Assembly: GCA_918797485.1 (NCBI GenBank)
Contig: CAKKNE010000004.1
Location: forward strand, 4,588,001 to 4,652,000
Length of the DNA: 64,000 bases
Origin: Pelagomonas calceolata
Taxonomy: Eukaryota > Sar > Pelagophyceae > Pelagomonadales > Pelagomonadaceae
Direction of reading: 5' to 3'
Shown here: positions 35,873 to 45,002 of the stretch, one piece after another
Position numbering within the stretch: the stretch's first letter is position 1
Layout: the number at the start of each line of letters is the position of its first letter
Program-made: the position numbers and the translations under genes
Notes under the pieces: generated by a model
Databases searched by the model: none
The model's input: the letters and a program-made list of their open reading frames with translations, nothing else
Told to the model about the DNA's origin: nothing

Positions 35873-38800
35873 ATGGTCGCCACGCTCCAGGGCCACCGCG
35901 ACGCCGTCAAGGACCCGGCCCACCGCGCGAGATTGTGGGCCCGGCCCGCCACGAGCGACGAGCCGCAGCAGGTCGACGCGCTGCTGACCTGGGTCGAGAA
36001 TTTATGGAGGGAGCTCAAGATCAAGGAGGAAGATAGATCGTTATTCCTCGAAGCGAACAACCTACCTTCCAGAAATTTAGTGGATAGGCTCCAGCGCACC
36101 GTTTATGCGGAGCTGGTGTCTGAACCGACAAAGCGGCCGAAGTCCGCGTCTTCTTCCAGACCCAAAACGGCGCCCTTCCCCGATGCAAGGCGCCAGAAGG
36201 ACGTCGACCAACGGTGCGCGCCGCTCGCCGCGCACGCGAGGTTGCTACTACGCTTCCGGAGGGCTACGCTACGCGCGTTGCGGGAGATCGAGTCCCGAGA
36301 GAAGCTCGTCAAACGAGTCAAGGACTGCTTTCGAAGGTATCGGGGCGCACCACCTGTCCCAAGAAGGAAGAAGCGCACGTCGACGATTTACGACGACGAC
36401 GACGAGGCCCAGCCGCCCTCATCCGAAACGCAGATCAAGGAGGCGCTGGCCGACCTGAAAGCGACCTTGCGACCGTTGAACGAAGCCACGGCGCGCGTCG
36501 TCGCCGCCGTCGCGGCGTGGCGCTGCTACCAGTGGCGGCCCGAGCCCTTCCTCTGGAAGGGCCGGGACTACCTCGAGAAATGTACGACGGATCTCCATTT
36601 TCTCGGCGAGTGCGCCGCGCCCGAGGGCGTGCGGAAACCCGATAGAAGACTAGCTGCCGCGTTAGGGCCCTGGGCGTCGCATCCGGCCACGAACTGCGTC
36701 TGGTGGCACGAGCGGACCAAGTCCGAATCCGCGCGCGAGGCGCAGAAAAACGCGGAGTTACGGGGCCGGGACTCGCTGAGGAGGTGGATCCGCCACACGT
36801 TGGACGTTGCTGCGGCTTCTCGGGAGGAGGACCGGACTGCCGCTGCGGACGCTGCAGCTAGAGCGTGTCTGAAGTTGTACGCTCCTGGCAAAGGGGATCT
36901 CCCGGACCTAAGCTCAGCGAGAACTTTATTGCTGGACGAGCCGTGGCTGCGGAGCGGCGTCGAGAAGGAACGAGTCAGGATGGCTAGAGCCAAGGTGCCT
37001 TTGCCTTGTTTGAGGTGGCTGCCACCTTGTGTCGATGCTCCAGCAGTACTAGCGGCGGCCAACGTCTTCCACGGCGCCAAGTCGTACCAGCAGCTCCAGA
37101 CGGCCGAGCGGCAATTACGAGTACGCTGTGAGGGCGAATTTACGAGAAGACTCAAAGAACGGGCCGCGACCGACCCGGACGCCTTCAAGAAGAAGAAGCG
37201 CCGGCGCCGACGACGGAAATCCGTGGACGCGCCGGCCCCGGCGCCTCTGAAACAAGTGACGTTCCAAACGGCGCAACACGCGACGATGGCCGCGAACATC
37301 TTCGCGAAGAAGGACCAGTTGGGCTTGAGGAAGCTCCAGCTGTCCTTTAGACTTAGAAGAGATAAAAGATTGACGGAGATCGCGCACGCGAAAAAGGCCG
37401 CGCATGCGTTGAAGCGAAAACAACTGGCGCGGGGCGGTGCGGCTCTTACCTGCCTTGAATTTGATGATAACAAGCGCTTTTCGTCGCAGTTCAAGGTGGA
37501 AGATGACGTGGTCCGTCGACAGATAGACTACCTGGACCTGAGGCTCGACGAGCCCCAGAAGCACTTCGACCTCGAGTCTCTACCTGGTCGCGGTGATCGT
37601 GATGGTCGCGGGTGTGAGTTGAGAGAAAGGCTGCCGCCCTGTTCCGGCGTGGATGCTCCTAGGGATGAGATGCGGACCGAGCACTGGGAGAAAGGGCTCT
37701 TGTCGGGTGTCTATGCCTATGCGCGACCACCTTCTCTCACTCCAGCCGTCAAGGAACGGAAGAAGAAGCAGAAGGCGCGGTACAATCAAGGCTGGGGCTC
37801 TTCACCTTCAAAGAAGAAGGCGCCGCCGGAGGCCCGCGCGCCGCCGACGCCGCAAGCGGACGAACCTGATGATGTACAGGAGGAGTTGCGCGCGGCGACG
37901 TACCACCCGAGAGATGGGTATTTGGTCGACGGGTCCAAGGCGTCGTCTGAGGAGTTAGTGTGGTGCTTCCGCAAGGGTCAACGGTTGGCACTGGTCATGG
38001 GTCGCATGCCCCACGAGAAAGTGCGGGCCATGTGTACGGTCGTGGCGTATGCGAATGGTACCTATTCCTGTGTTTGTGACGACGGCGAGGGGATTACCCT
38101 GGACCCGACCGGGCATCGCACGAGGACTCTTGAGATTCCGCTAGACAAAAAACGGGAGGTCCGAGGTTTACAAAGAACGCATAGGATAGCGGAGGCGCCG
38201 GCGCCGGCGCCGTCCGCTTCAGAACCGTCCCTCGGCTTCGACATCGATGAATCCAGAGAAGTCGCGCGGGTGGATCCTGGCTCATGGGCGGAAGAACTGG
38301 GCATCGCCCACGGCTGGGTCCTGAAATCCGTGGACAAGAACCGCATCGCGGACCACCAGTCGTTCGTCGATGCGGCGCTGACCATCGCCAAGGTGAGGAG
38401 GAAAGGCTCGGTCCAATTGGACTTCGAGGTCCCGTCGTTCGAACTGTGTAAACCATCAGTTGAATATCATACCGGACAAAGACTAACGGTGCTGTACCAT
38501 GGGCGATGGCGCGACGCCATGACGCTGAAGAAGCCGTGGGAAGAGCATCCTCGAGTCGAGGAGCGGCACCGGCATCGCTTGAGGGTCTTCATGAACCAAT
38601 CACACGTAGAAACCTGCGTCCTCGGTTTGAATCATATGAACCACGCGATCCTGTTCGGGGAAGCGCCGGATAATGAAAATGCGTATCAGGCGTGGAAGGA
38701 AGAACGCCCAGAATGGGGCGACATGTTCGACGCCGTGCGCAGTAGATGCTTGTCAAGGGAGAAGCGGGGCAAACGGAGGCAGTCCTACCACGCTCTGGTC

Positions 38801-40267
38801 AATGGTCTAACGGGTCGGCCGAAGTGGGCCTCTGATAATTACGACGGCCCGAAGTATCAAGCGGAGTCGTTCTCGAAGACGGCGCCGCGCGTCTACACGT
38901 GGAAGCGGCCGTCGGGCTGGGGCTACACGGAAGCGGCGCCGTGTGCGACGGACGGGACGCTGTGGGAGTCTATAGCAGACCTCCCTTCCCTAGTCAAAGT
39001 TTTATTGTCGAGGAAAGGCGACGATCACAACCGGGGTTCGCAATCGCAGTGCCGCGTCCTACTCGTCAATGGGCCGCAGGAGGACACCGCGGCCCTCTCG
39101 AGGCAACGCCGCATGTTGTTAGAACAACGAGCCTCGTTCCGACGGAGCCAATCCTCCTTGACGCCTTCCCATACGCCCGTAACCTCGAAGCGAGGTTCAT
39201 TTGACCAGACGCCGCCCGCGACACCAAAACACAACTCGGGAACGACAACGCCCAAGGAACCGAGCTTCTTCGAGGAGCAGCAGCGGCGCGCAGCTCGCGC
39301 CGACGAGTTGATTGAGGCCATCCCCCTGAACGAGATCGGGGGCGTGGAAACCAAAAAGCTCATGGCCGAGATGGCCGTCAAGCAGGCCGTGCGCCAGCTC
39401 TGCGCGAACTGGCGCAAGCGCAGCATGCAGATGTATGCTGATGTAAGGACGTCAAAAGGCCATCTTAGGAGTTTGATGATGGCGTTGTCTGCGACGCGGC
39501 AGTTCGGCGACCCGTCGACGCATTTCATACCTTACCTCGTGAAGGCTGGTAGCTTGCATCGCGTGGCACGAAAATCAGGCAAAGGTAGTGTGTTAGAACA
39601 CTACTTCGAGACGTGCTACGGCCAGTCGTATCGACCTAGATATAGGTTTTTACTACAAGCCCTGCACACGAACCGGTTGGTGCTGTTGATCGACGCCACG
39701 GATCAGAAAGATAATAAACAGAAGGCCGTCGAAGCCTTTACGGAGACGAGTGCGAATTCCGTGGTGGACGATTTCCTCCTGCAAAGGGTCGTGGTCGAAG
39801 TGCCGCGCTGCGTCATCACGGGCGACTTCTCCGATACGACGCTCGAAAAACTAAGGCAACGCTTCGCGACCTTGGAAGTGCGGCAAGGGTTAAAAAGTGA
39901 CCACGACGACGGCCTGGACTGCTGGTACGCGGCCCAGAACGAGCACTTCTCCTTCGTGCCGTCCCAGAAGGAGGATAAGGAGGACGACGAGGCGTCTTTT
40001 GGATTGACGGCGGCGCCGTACCGCGGCACGGCTTTTGCTGAAGAAGAGGATCTTTCACCGATGAAGGTCTACGGGCCGGGCCGCATCTACGCGGAAACAA
40101 GCTATAGGTTGCTGCGGGGGTCGCAGGATGCTTCCGAGGAGAACAAGGAGGATCTGATTGAGTTGTTGAAAACAACGAAGCGGCAGCCGATCTTCGGCGG
40201 CAAAATTGAAGAAGCGGCGGCCGGGCCCGTGAAGCGGATGCCCGGGTCGCGGGCGAGCAGAGACTAA
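35873..40267 (+). CDS. Large PDZ-like domain protein, 1,464 aa
   Basis: Not recognised as a named family. The N-terminus has a helical segment (DALLTWVENLWRELKIKEED). Charged helical regions and Lys/Arg-rich patches run to about residue 600 (KKKKRRRRRRKSVD near 440), followed by a Pro-rich linker near 640-670. A PDZ-like fold lies at about 787-857 (LGFDIDESREVARVDPGSWA, EELGIAHGWVLKSVDKNRIA). Several barrel-like segments precede and follow it (GQRLALVMGR, GQRLTVLYHGRWRDAM). A more conserved-looking C-terminal globular part covers about 1180-1400. The frame is open for 4.4 kb without introns. A cytoskeletal or ciliary scaffold is possible but unproven. Confidence 0.7.
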   Translation: MVATLQGHRDAVKDPAHRARLWARPATSDEPQQVDALLTWVENLWRELKIKEEDRSLFLEANNLPSRNLVDRLQRTVYAELVSEPTKRPKSASSSRPKTAPFPDARRQKDVDQRCAPLAAHARLLLRFRRATLRALREIESREKLVKRVKDCFRRYRGAPPVPRRKKRTSTIYDDDDEAQPPSSETQIKEALADLKATLRPLNEATARVVAAVAAWRCYQWRPEPFLWKGRDYLEKCTTDLHFLGECAAPEGVRKPDRRLAAALGPWASHPATNCVWWHERTKSESAREAQKNAELRGRDSLRRWIRHTLDVAAASREEDRTAAADAAARACLKLYAPGKGDLPDLSSARTLLLDEPWLRSGVEKERVRMARAKVPLPCLRWLPPCVDAPAVLAAANVFHGAKSYQQLQTAERQLRVRCEGEFTRRLKERAATDPDAFKKKKRRRRRRKSVDAPAPAPLKQVTFQTAQHATMAANIFAKKDQLGLRKLQLSFRLRRDKRLTEIAHAKKAAHALKRKQLARGGAALTCLEFDDNKRFSSQFKVEDDVVRRQIDYLDLRLDEPQKHFDLESLPGRGDRDGRGCELRERLPPCSGVDAPRDEMRTEHWEKGLLSGVYAYARPPSLTPAVKERKKKQKARYNQGWGSSPSKKKAPPEARAPPTPQADEPDDVQEELRAATYHPRDGYLVDGSKASSEELVWCFRKGQRLALVMGRMPHEKVRAMCTVVAYANGTYSCVCDDGEGITLDPTGHRTRTLEIPLDKKREVRGLQRTHRIAEAPAPAPSASEPSLGFDIDESREVARVDPGSWAEELGIAHGWVLKSVDKNRIADHQSFVDAALTIAKVRRKGSVQLDFEVPSFELCKPSVEYHTGQRLTVLYHGRWRDAMTLKKPWEEHPRVEERHRHRLRVFMNQSHVETCVLGLNHMNHAILFGEAPDNENAYQAWKEERPEWGDMFDAVRSRCLSREKRGKRRQSYHALVNGLTGRPKWASDNYDGPKYQAESFSKTAPRVYTWKRPSGWGYTEAAPCATDGTLWESIADLPSLVKVLLSRKGDDHNRGSQSQCRVLLVNGPQEDTAALSRQRRMLLEQRASFRRSQSSLTPSHTPVTSKRGSFDQTPPATPKHNSGTTTPKEPSFFEEQQRRAARADELIEAIPLNEIGGVETKKLMAEMAVKQAVRQLCANWRKRSMQMYADVRTSKGHLRSLMMALSATRQFGDPSTHFIPYLVKAGSLHRVARKSGKGSVLEHYFETCYGQSYRPRYRFLLQALHTNRLVLLIDATDQKDNKQKAVEAFTETSANSVVDDFLLQRVVVEVPRCVITGDFSDTTLEKLRQRFATLEVRQGLKSDHDDGLDCWYAAQNEHFSFVPSQKEDKEDDEASFGLTAAPYRGTAFAEEEDLSPMKVYGPGRIYAETSYRLLRGSQDASEENKEDLIELLKTTKRQPIFGGKIEEAAAGPVKRMPGSRASRD

Positions 40268-40358
40268 TGTGACAATTAACAGATAGGTAGACGTGGGCGG
40301 GGGGAAACAGACAAGGGGCCATGCGACGCTATCGCCGCGGCGGCGTACCGGTGGAGGC

Positions 40359-41261
40359 TCAAAGCTCGATGCACCCGCCGATGCCCTGGACCAGGCCCAA
40401 ATAACTGAGGTGGTCGACGACCGACGTGCAGCCGAGCGGGTAGCACGAATTGCTACAAGCGTCGTCTTCATGAGAGGCCGAGTCGGCGCAGTAGATCAGA
40501 TCGGGCTTGACTTCATCCTTCTGGTAGGCCTCGTGCGGCGTGTGTAGGTAGCCCAAATCCTCTTGGGGAAGGTGGGGCACGACGTCGTCCCGGTGCGTCA
40601 CGCGCCAGTTCTCCGCATCGCCCAACAGGGACGTGAACGCCTTGGCGAAACTTGCTGACCCGACGCGCGGGCAGCCGAACGTGTACGACCCTTTTAGTTG
40701 AGTACCGTTGTACACCGAGCCCCTCAATTGGTCAAACGCAGCAAGGACAGCCACGGCGCCGCCCGCCGAGTGGCCGTAGAACCTCACAGGGGTGAACAGA
40801 GTCGTAGGATCGAATTTCGCCTTCGCCTTCGTGAGTTGGTGGGCGACGTCCTCCTTGAGGAAGTTGTACCACCGCCAGAAACCCCGCTCGACGGCCACGT
40901 CCTTGTAATCGGCGTAGGGCCGTATCTTGACGAATTTCGCGTCTTGCCACCAGTTCCGGTCGTTCTCGGTGCCTCGGAACGAGACGAAGAGCGATCGGTC
41001 CGACGCGTCCCAGCCTATAACGGCGCGCGTGGCGTGGTTGTCCACCACCTTCGTGACGATGATGGTCTTCCTTAGTTCGGCCGGTAATAGGGGCTGGTCC
41101 TCGGTCGCGGTGCAGTACGAGGCTTCTGCGAGCAGGAGCGCTCTTGTCAGGTTGTACGTCGGCGGCGGCGATGGCGTGGGCTTGCCATCGATCGCGTCGA
41201 GACCATTGATGGCCGCAGCGGTGGCCACGTACAAGGCCAGCACCGCCCAAGGGCCCTGCAT
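40359..41261 (-). CDS. Secreted class 3 lipase
   Basis: 300 aa. A signal peptide (MQGPWAVLALYVATAAA) is followed by an alpha/beta hydrolase of the fungal lipase-like class 3 family. SLFVSFRGTENDRNWW corresponds to the oxyanion strand region. GHSAGGAVAV is the nucleophile elbow with the catalytic Ser. RVTHRDDVVPHLP carries the expected Asp, and SVVDHLSYLG the His. Cys pairs near the C-terminus (CADSASHEDDACSNSCYPLG) fit extracellular disulfides. It would hydrolyse triacylglycerol or galactolipid. The ATG at 41259-41261 is supported by the signal peptide. It is divergent from the translin-TRAX gene with a class A motif between. Confidence 0.85.
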   Translation of the reverse strand: MQGPWAVLALYVATAAAINGLDAIDGKPTPSPPPTYNLTRALLLAEASYCTATEDQPLLPAELRKTIIVTKVVDNHATRAVIGWDASDRSLFVSFRGTENDRNWWQDAKFVKIRPYADYKDVAVERGFWRWYNFLKEDVAHQLTKAKAKFDPTTLFTPVRFYGHSAGGAVAVLAAFDQLRGSVYNGTQLKGSYTFGCPRVGSASFAKAFTSLLGDAENWRVTHRDDVVPHLPQEDLGYLHTPHEAYQKDEVKPDLIYCADSASHEDDACSNSCYPLGCTSVVDHLSYLGLVQGIGGCIEL

Positions 41262-41689
41262 GGCGTTTACTTATCCCCGGCGTCTCCGCGGGCGCTGACC
41301 GCTTCGAGGCACTTTTGCAGACTGTGGCGATCCCGTGACGCGCTGAGCCGGCCAGCGCGCGCCGCAGCGCCACGCACTGCTTGTTCTTTGCCCAAGCACC
41401 GTATGCAACTAGCGTCGATAAAGACACTAGCAAGCACGGACTCCAGCTTTTGACAGCCTGTTATCGCTGCAACACTGCACGTTGTACAGCTTACACGCTG
41501 AGAAAGTGTTGCACCAGCACGTAGCTGCTGCACTCAAGAACTGTGCATTTGTGCGTGCTTGACGGGCACAAAACACTCACCTCGCCAAAGCACTGCACAG
41601 CACCGCTGTGCAACCGCTCGCGGAAGGCAAAAGGTCACCGCGTAGCGCTGGCGCTGCTCCGCCGCCTCGCGCGACGCAGCATCAGCCTC
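41262..41689. promoter_or_regulatory. Divergent intergenic region with class A motif
   Basis: The motif is at 41409-41431 (minus-strand GCTAGTGTCTTTA, TCGA, CGCTAG), 148 bp from the lipase ATG and about 259 bp from the translin-TRAX ATG. The rest is GCAGTG/GCACTG-rich. No gene recognised; the frame open from 41543 begins with GTG and looks like leader. Confidence 0.5.
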
Positions 41690-43015
41690 ATGCCGAAACC
41701 CGCCCCGCCGACGCCGACGCCGCGGCACCGTTTACCTGACTGGGACGCGCTCGGCGTCAGGCAGGAGGAAGAACGACGACGCCACAAGGCCGCCGGCGAC
41801 GCGGCGAATGCCTCCGGTAGGTTAGCGAAGAAGGCGGCCTTAGAGCTGCAACTAGGAAGAACAAATGACGCGAAGGCATGTACAGAACAAGCTAGAAAAG
41901 CTCTAGACGGAGCTGGTGAAGACGGCTTCAACCAGGAGACGAAGCAGCGAGCTTACGCCTTGAAACCCATCGCCGAGCAGATCCAGACCGTGGAGTCGAC
42001 GCTGCACTTTTTAGAGACCGGTCGATTCCCGCCGCCGTCGGAAGGCCTCGACGACTCTGAGTACATACAAGGCTTATTGGGCGGTGCGGAGAATCTCGCG
42101 AAGTACGCCGTCGGCCGCGCCACGGCCGGCGATGCTTCCAGTATTGCTGTGTGTCGAGATGGCGTGAAGGCCTTGCAAGGTGCTTTGCTCGCGTTCGACT
42201 TCCGCAACGGGCCCCTACGAAGGAGGTTCGACGGTCTGAAATATCAGGTGAAACGGTTGGAAGACCTCCTGTACGAGCAGTCGTTGATTGGTAAAACTAT
42301 CGATAGTGTCACACAAGTCGACGAGGACGACCCCTGCCTGAAAGCACTGGCCGAGATCAAGATTAGGTTCGACGAGGCGGACCAAGCTAGGGAGAACGTC
42401 ATCAAGAAGTCGCGGGACGTCCAGAAGGCCTCGAAGCAGGCCATCTTCGCGTGCCATCGGGGGGATGCCGCGAAAGCTGCGAAACTACTGGAAACCGCAA
42501 AGACCGCCGCCGAGGCCATCCTTAATGATGAGACGTTGGTGAAGAAGTGGCCCGCGTTGCGTTTCGGTTCCTTAGCTGCCGCTCTCGAGGAGTACGCGGA
42601 AGCTGCATTATTTATGAAGTGGCTCGAGGCGAAGAAAGACCCTTCGGCGCCCTTGGTTGCGTCGCAGCACGCGCTGGGCCTACCCTTGTCGGACGAAGAG
42701 TATCTCGGTGGGGTGTGTGACTTGACGGGCGAGGTCGGCCGCGTCGCGGTCGCCGCGGCGACGGCTCGCGACCTTGGCACGGTGCGGCGCGTCTTCGAGA
42801 CGGACGTGGCCGTCATGGAGGCCGTCTCGGGTTTGAACTTGCCTCCCAAATTAGCGAAGAAGATCGGCCCCTTGGAAATGTGCGTGCGCAAGGTCGAGCA
42901 CCTGCTCTACGAGCTCGCGCTGGCGGCGGCGAATCCCCTGGCCGCGAAGCGCGCGGCGTCGTCGGCCGGCGAGGAGGAGCCCGCGGCGAAGAAGGCGCGG
43001 GACGACGAGGAGTAG
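41690..43015 (+). CDS. Translin-TRAX fusion protein (single-chain C3PO-like)
   Basis: 441 aa holding two complete translin-fold domains in tandem. Domain 1 (about 15-205) is translin-like: YIQGLLGGAENLAKYAVGRA, TAGD, and LRRRFDGLKYQVKRLEDLLY, matching the human LRKRYDGLKYDVKKVEEVVY end. Domain 2 (about 214-420) is TRAX-like: FDEADQARENVIKKSRDVQK, EEYAEAALFMKW and YLGGVCDLTGEVGRVAV, which keeps the Glu pair and the D-LTGE acidic residues used by TRAX as ribonuclease site. Translin and TRAX are normally separate and form the C3PO octamer (RNAi activation, tRNA processing). A Lys-rich tail (AAKKARDDEE) could be a nuclear signal. The ATG at 41690 follows GC-rich leader. Confidence 0.85.
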   Translation: MPKPAPPTPTPRHRLPDWDALGVRQEEERRRHKAAGDAANASGRLAKKAALELQLGRTNDAKACTEQARKALDGAGEDGFNQETKQRAYALKPIAEQIQTVESTLHFLETGRFPPPSEGLDDSEYIQGLLGGAENLAKYAVGRATAGDASSIAVCRDGVKALQGALLAFDFRNGPLRRRFDGLKYQVKRLEDLLYEQSLIGKTIDSVTQVDEDDPCLKALAEIKIRFDEADQARENVIKKSRDVQKASKQAIFACHRGDAAKAAKLLETAKTAAEAILNDETLVKKWPALRFGSLAAALEEYAEAALFMKWLEAKKDPSAPLVASQHALGLPLSDEEYLGGVCDLTGEVGRVAVAAATARDLGTVRRVFETDVAVMEAVSGLNLPPKLAKKIGPLEMCVRKVEHLLYELALAAANPLAAKRAASSAGEEEPAAKKARDDEE

Positions 43016-43106
43016 AAGTGACTAAGTAGTTAGTGTGGCTACTTACGCAGGTACATTAGTAGTTGGCGCGGGTCTCGCCTTGACGTTATAGGCGCGGGCT
43101 AGACTA

Positions 43107-43580
43107 CTAGTACGCATCTGGGCGACTAGCGGCCTCAATGGACACCATTAAGTCATAAGCCTCTGCATCTGCGTGACTAAATAATGCACCGGCGTTCGGG
43201 TGTCTAGTTGGCTTCGGCACCCAAGACGGTGGCTTCGTGACAATGCGGCAACCATCTTCGCCCATCTTGCACGGACGGACACCACGGGCGTCGCCGAATT
43301 CGACATAGTAGATGGTCTCGCCGCCTGACACTTCTTCTTTTACGACTGTGCCGTAGCTGACCTCGTCGTAGGGCTCGTCGGACTCGATCCGAGTGACGTG
43401 CTCTCCGGCGACGGCGACCGTGCCAACCCCATCACCTTCATCATCGATTGCTGCTTGCGCCACCACTTGTCCGTCGATGGTCTCGTGGCCAAATACGCGG
43501 AGAGCGTCGAAGGACCCGCAGCTCAAAGTTGTAGTCTGCTCCACGATTTTCTCGTTACCAGGCGTACCATTGGCGGCCAT
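43107..43580 (-). CDS. Small acidic protein with Tudor-like segment, 157 aa
   Basis: Not recognised. The ATG at 43578-43580 opens MAANGTPGNEKIVEQ. A beta-rich middle (VSYGTVVKEEVSGGETIYYV, EFGDARGVRPCKMGEDGCRI) looks like a small Tudor/KOW-type barrel. The C-terminus is helical (HADAEAYDLMVSIEAAS). No signal or membrane span. Neighbouring genes give no functional hint. Confidence 0.5.
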   Translation of the reverse strand: MAANGTPGNEKIVEQTTTLSCGSFDALRVFGHETIDGQVVAQAAIDDEGDGVGTVAVAGEHVTRIESDEPYDEVSYGTVVKEEVSGGETIYYVEFGDARGVRPCKMGEDGCRIVTKPPSWVPKPTRHPNAGALFSHADAEAYDLMVSIEAASRPDAY

Positions 43581-43827
43581 GGGGCTTATGCCAGCTGCGG
43601 GTCAATGTACAAAAATGAAGCCTTGTGGGCCTCACACACTACGCGTGCGCACGCGTCCCGAAGCCCCGTCCCTTAGGGCACCGGCGCACTTCTTGAGTCG
43701 CTGTAGCCACGGAGCGGCCGAGTGCGTCCGTAAGCCCGGCGCGCACAAGCCGTCCATCAAAGCAGGTTTTCATTATTGACACCTGGCTAGCCGGCTAGGT
43801 CACGCGGACCCGCGTCGGCCGCAAGCG

Positions 43828-44946
43828 ATGATCCTAACGACGTGCGCCGCCTGCGCCAAGTCAATCGACCACGACGCCCCCGCGCACTGTGTGAATTGTC
43901 AAACTAGATACTGCAGTGACCGGTGCGAGCGCTACGACCGGCGCCGCGGCGGGCACGGCAAAATATGCGGCGCGATCGCGAGCGGCGGCGGCGCCGAACA
44001 ACACCACGCTAACCAGAAATACGATGAGGCCGTCGCGGACGCTGTCGAGATATGTGCGTACGACACGGAAGGCCAGACTTGCTTTATTTGTATGGACGGC
44101 GATGCTGAGGAAGGTCTCGTTCGCGGCTGCGCGTGCCGTGGGGCGGCGGGTTTCGTGCACGTGTCGTGCTTGGCGCGGCAGGCGCAGGTTTTGGTCGCGG
44201 AGGCCGAGGAGAGGGATTTGGACGACGACGCGTTCAATGCGAGGTGGCGGCGGTGGGAGAAGTGCGGCCTGTGCGAGCAAAAATACCACGGCGTCGTGCG
44301 GTGCGCGCTCGGGTGGGCGTGCTGGAAGACGTACGTGGGCCGGCCAGAGGAAGACTGGGCCCGGCGCATGGCCATGAGCGTGGTAGGAAACGGTTTATAC
44401 CATGAAGGTCACTACGCGGACGCGTTAGTCGTGCAGGAGGCCGAGTTGTCTATGCTGCGGCGCCTTGACGATACAGACTTCGTCAATATTCTCGCAGTGC
44501 AGAACAATCTTGCGGGCACGTATCAATATCTCGGACAGTCCGAACAGGCCCTGCAGCTGAAGCGAGACGTATACTCTGGATATGTGAAGCTCAAGGGCGA
44601 GGAAAGTAGAAACACCATGGTGGCAGCCAACAACTACGCGAATGGCCTTCTCGTGCTACGGCGGTTCGAAGAAGCAAAGGCTCTGTTGCGCAAAATATTA
44701 CCCGTGGCGCGGCGTGTTCTCGGAGAGAGTGATACACTCAAGCTCACGATGAGGAAAATTTACGCGATGGTGCTCCACAAGGACGACGACGCGACGCTCG
44801 ACGATCTCCGTGAGGCCGTGAATACGCTCGAGGAGTTGGAACGGACCGCGCGGCGCGTGCTCGGTGACGTGCACCCAATCACAGAAGGGATGGAGGACGA
44901 ATTGCAAGACGCGCAAGACGCGCTCTACGCCCGCGGGTTACCCTGA
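43828..44946 (+). CDS. MYND / RING-CH / TPR protein
   Basis: 372 aa from the ATG at 43828. A MYND zinc finger occupies about 6-47 (CAACAKSIDHDAPAHCVNCQ, CSDRCERYDRRRGGHGKICG). A RING-CH (RINGv) finger lies at about 84-153 (CFICMDGDAEEGLVRGCACR, FVHVSCLARQAQ, CGLCEQKYHGVV). The C-terminal half is TPR of the kinesin-light-chain type (NILAVQNNLAGTYQYLGQSE, ALQLKRDVYSGYVKLKGEES). RING-CH domains act as E3 ligases; TPRs would select substrates. Stramenopile genomes, including pelagophytes, carry many such proteins, to my knowledge. No introns. Confidence 0.8.
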   Translation: MILTTCAACAKSIDHDAPAHCVNCQTRYCSDRCERYDRRRGGHGKICGAIASGGGAEQHHANQKYDEAVADAVEICAYDTEGQTCFICMDGDAEEGLVRGCACRGAAGFVHVSCLARQAQVLVAEAEERDLDDDAFNARWRRWEKCGLCEQKYHGVVRCALGWACWKTYVGRPEEDWARRMAMSVVGNGLYHEGHYADALVVQEAELSMLRRLDDTDFVNILAVQNNLAGTYQYLGQSEQALQLKRDVYSGYVKLKGEESRNTMVAANNYANGLLVLRRFEEAKALLRKILPVARRVLGESDTLKLTMRKIYAMVLHKDDDATLDDLREAVNTLEELERTARRVLGDVHPITEGMEDELQDAQDALYARGLP

Positions 44947-45002
44947 GGACTCCCAGGAGGTTTAATATATAGTTAGAAGGGGCATGTATGTGAACAGGGA
45001 AG

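Noticed and set aside
41160-41200. GGCGATGGCGTGG string like the intron core, inside the lipase gene
   Set aside because: No donor/acceptor pair or flanking duplicate, and it encodes an acceptable linker just after the signal peptide.
43101-43126. CTAGTACG...CTAGC string resembling a class B motif
   Set aside because: It overlaps the last codons and stop of the gene at 43107-43580, and the centre does not match the class B core.
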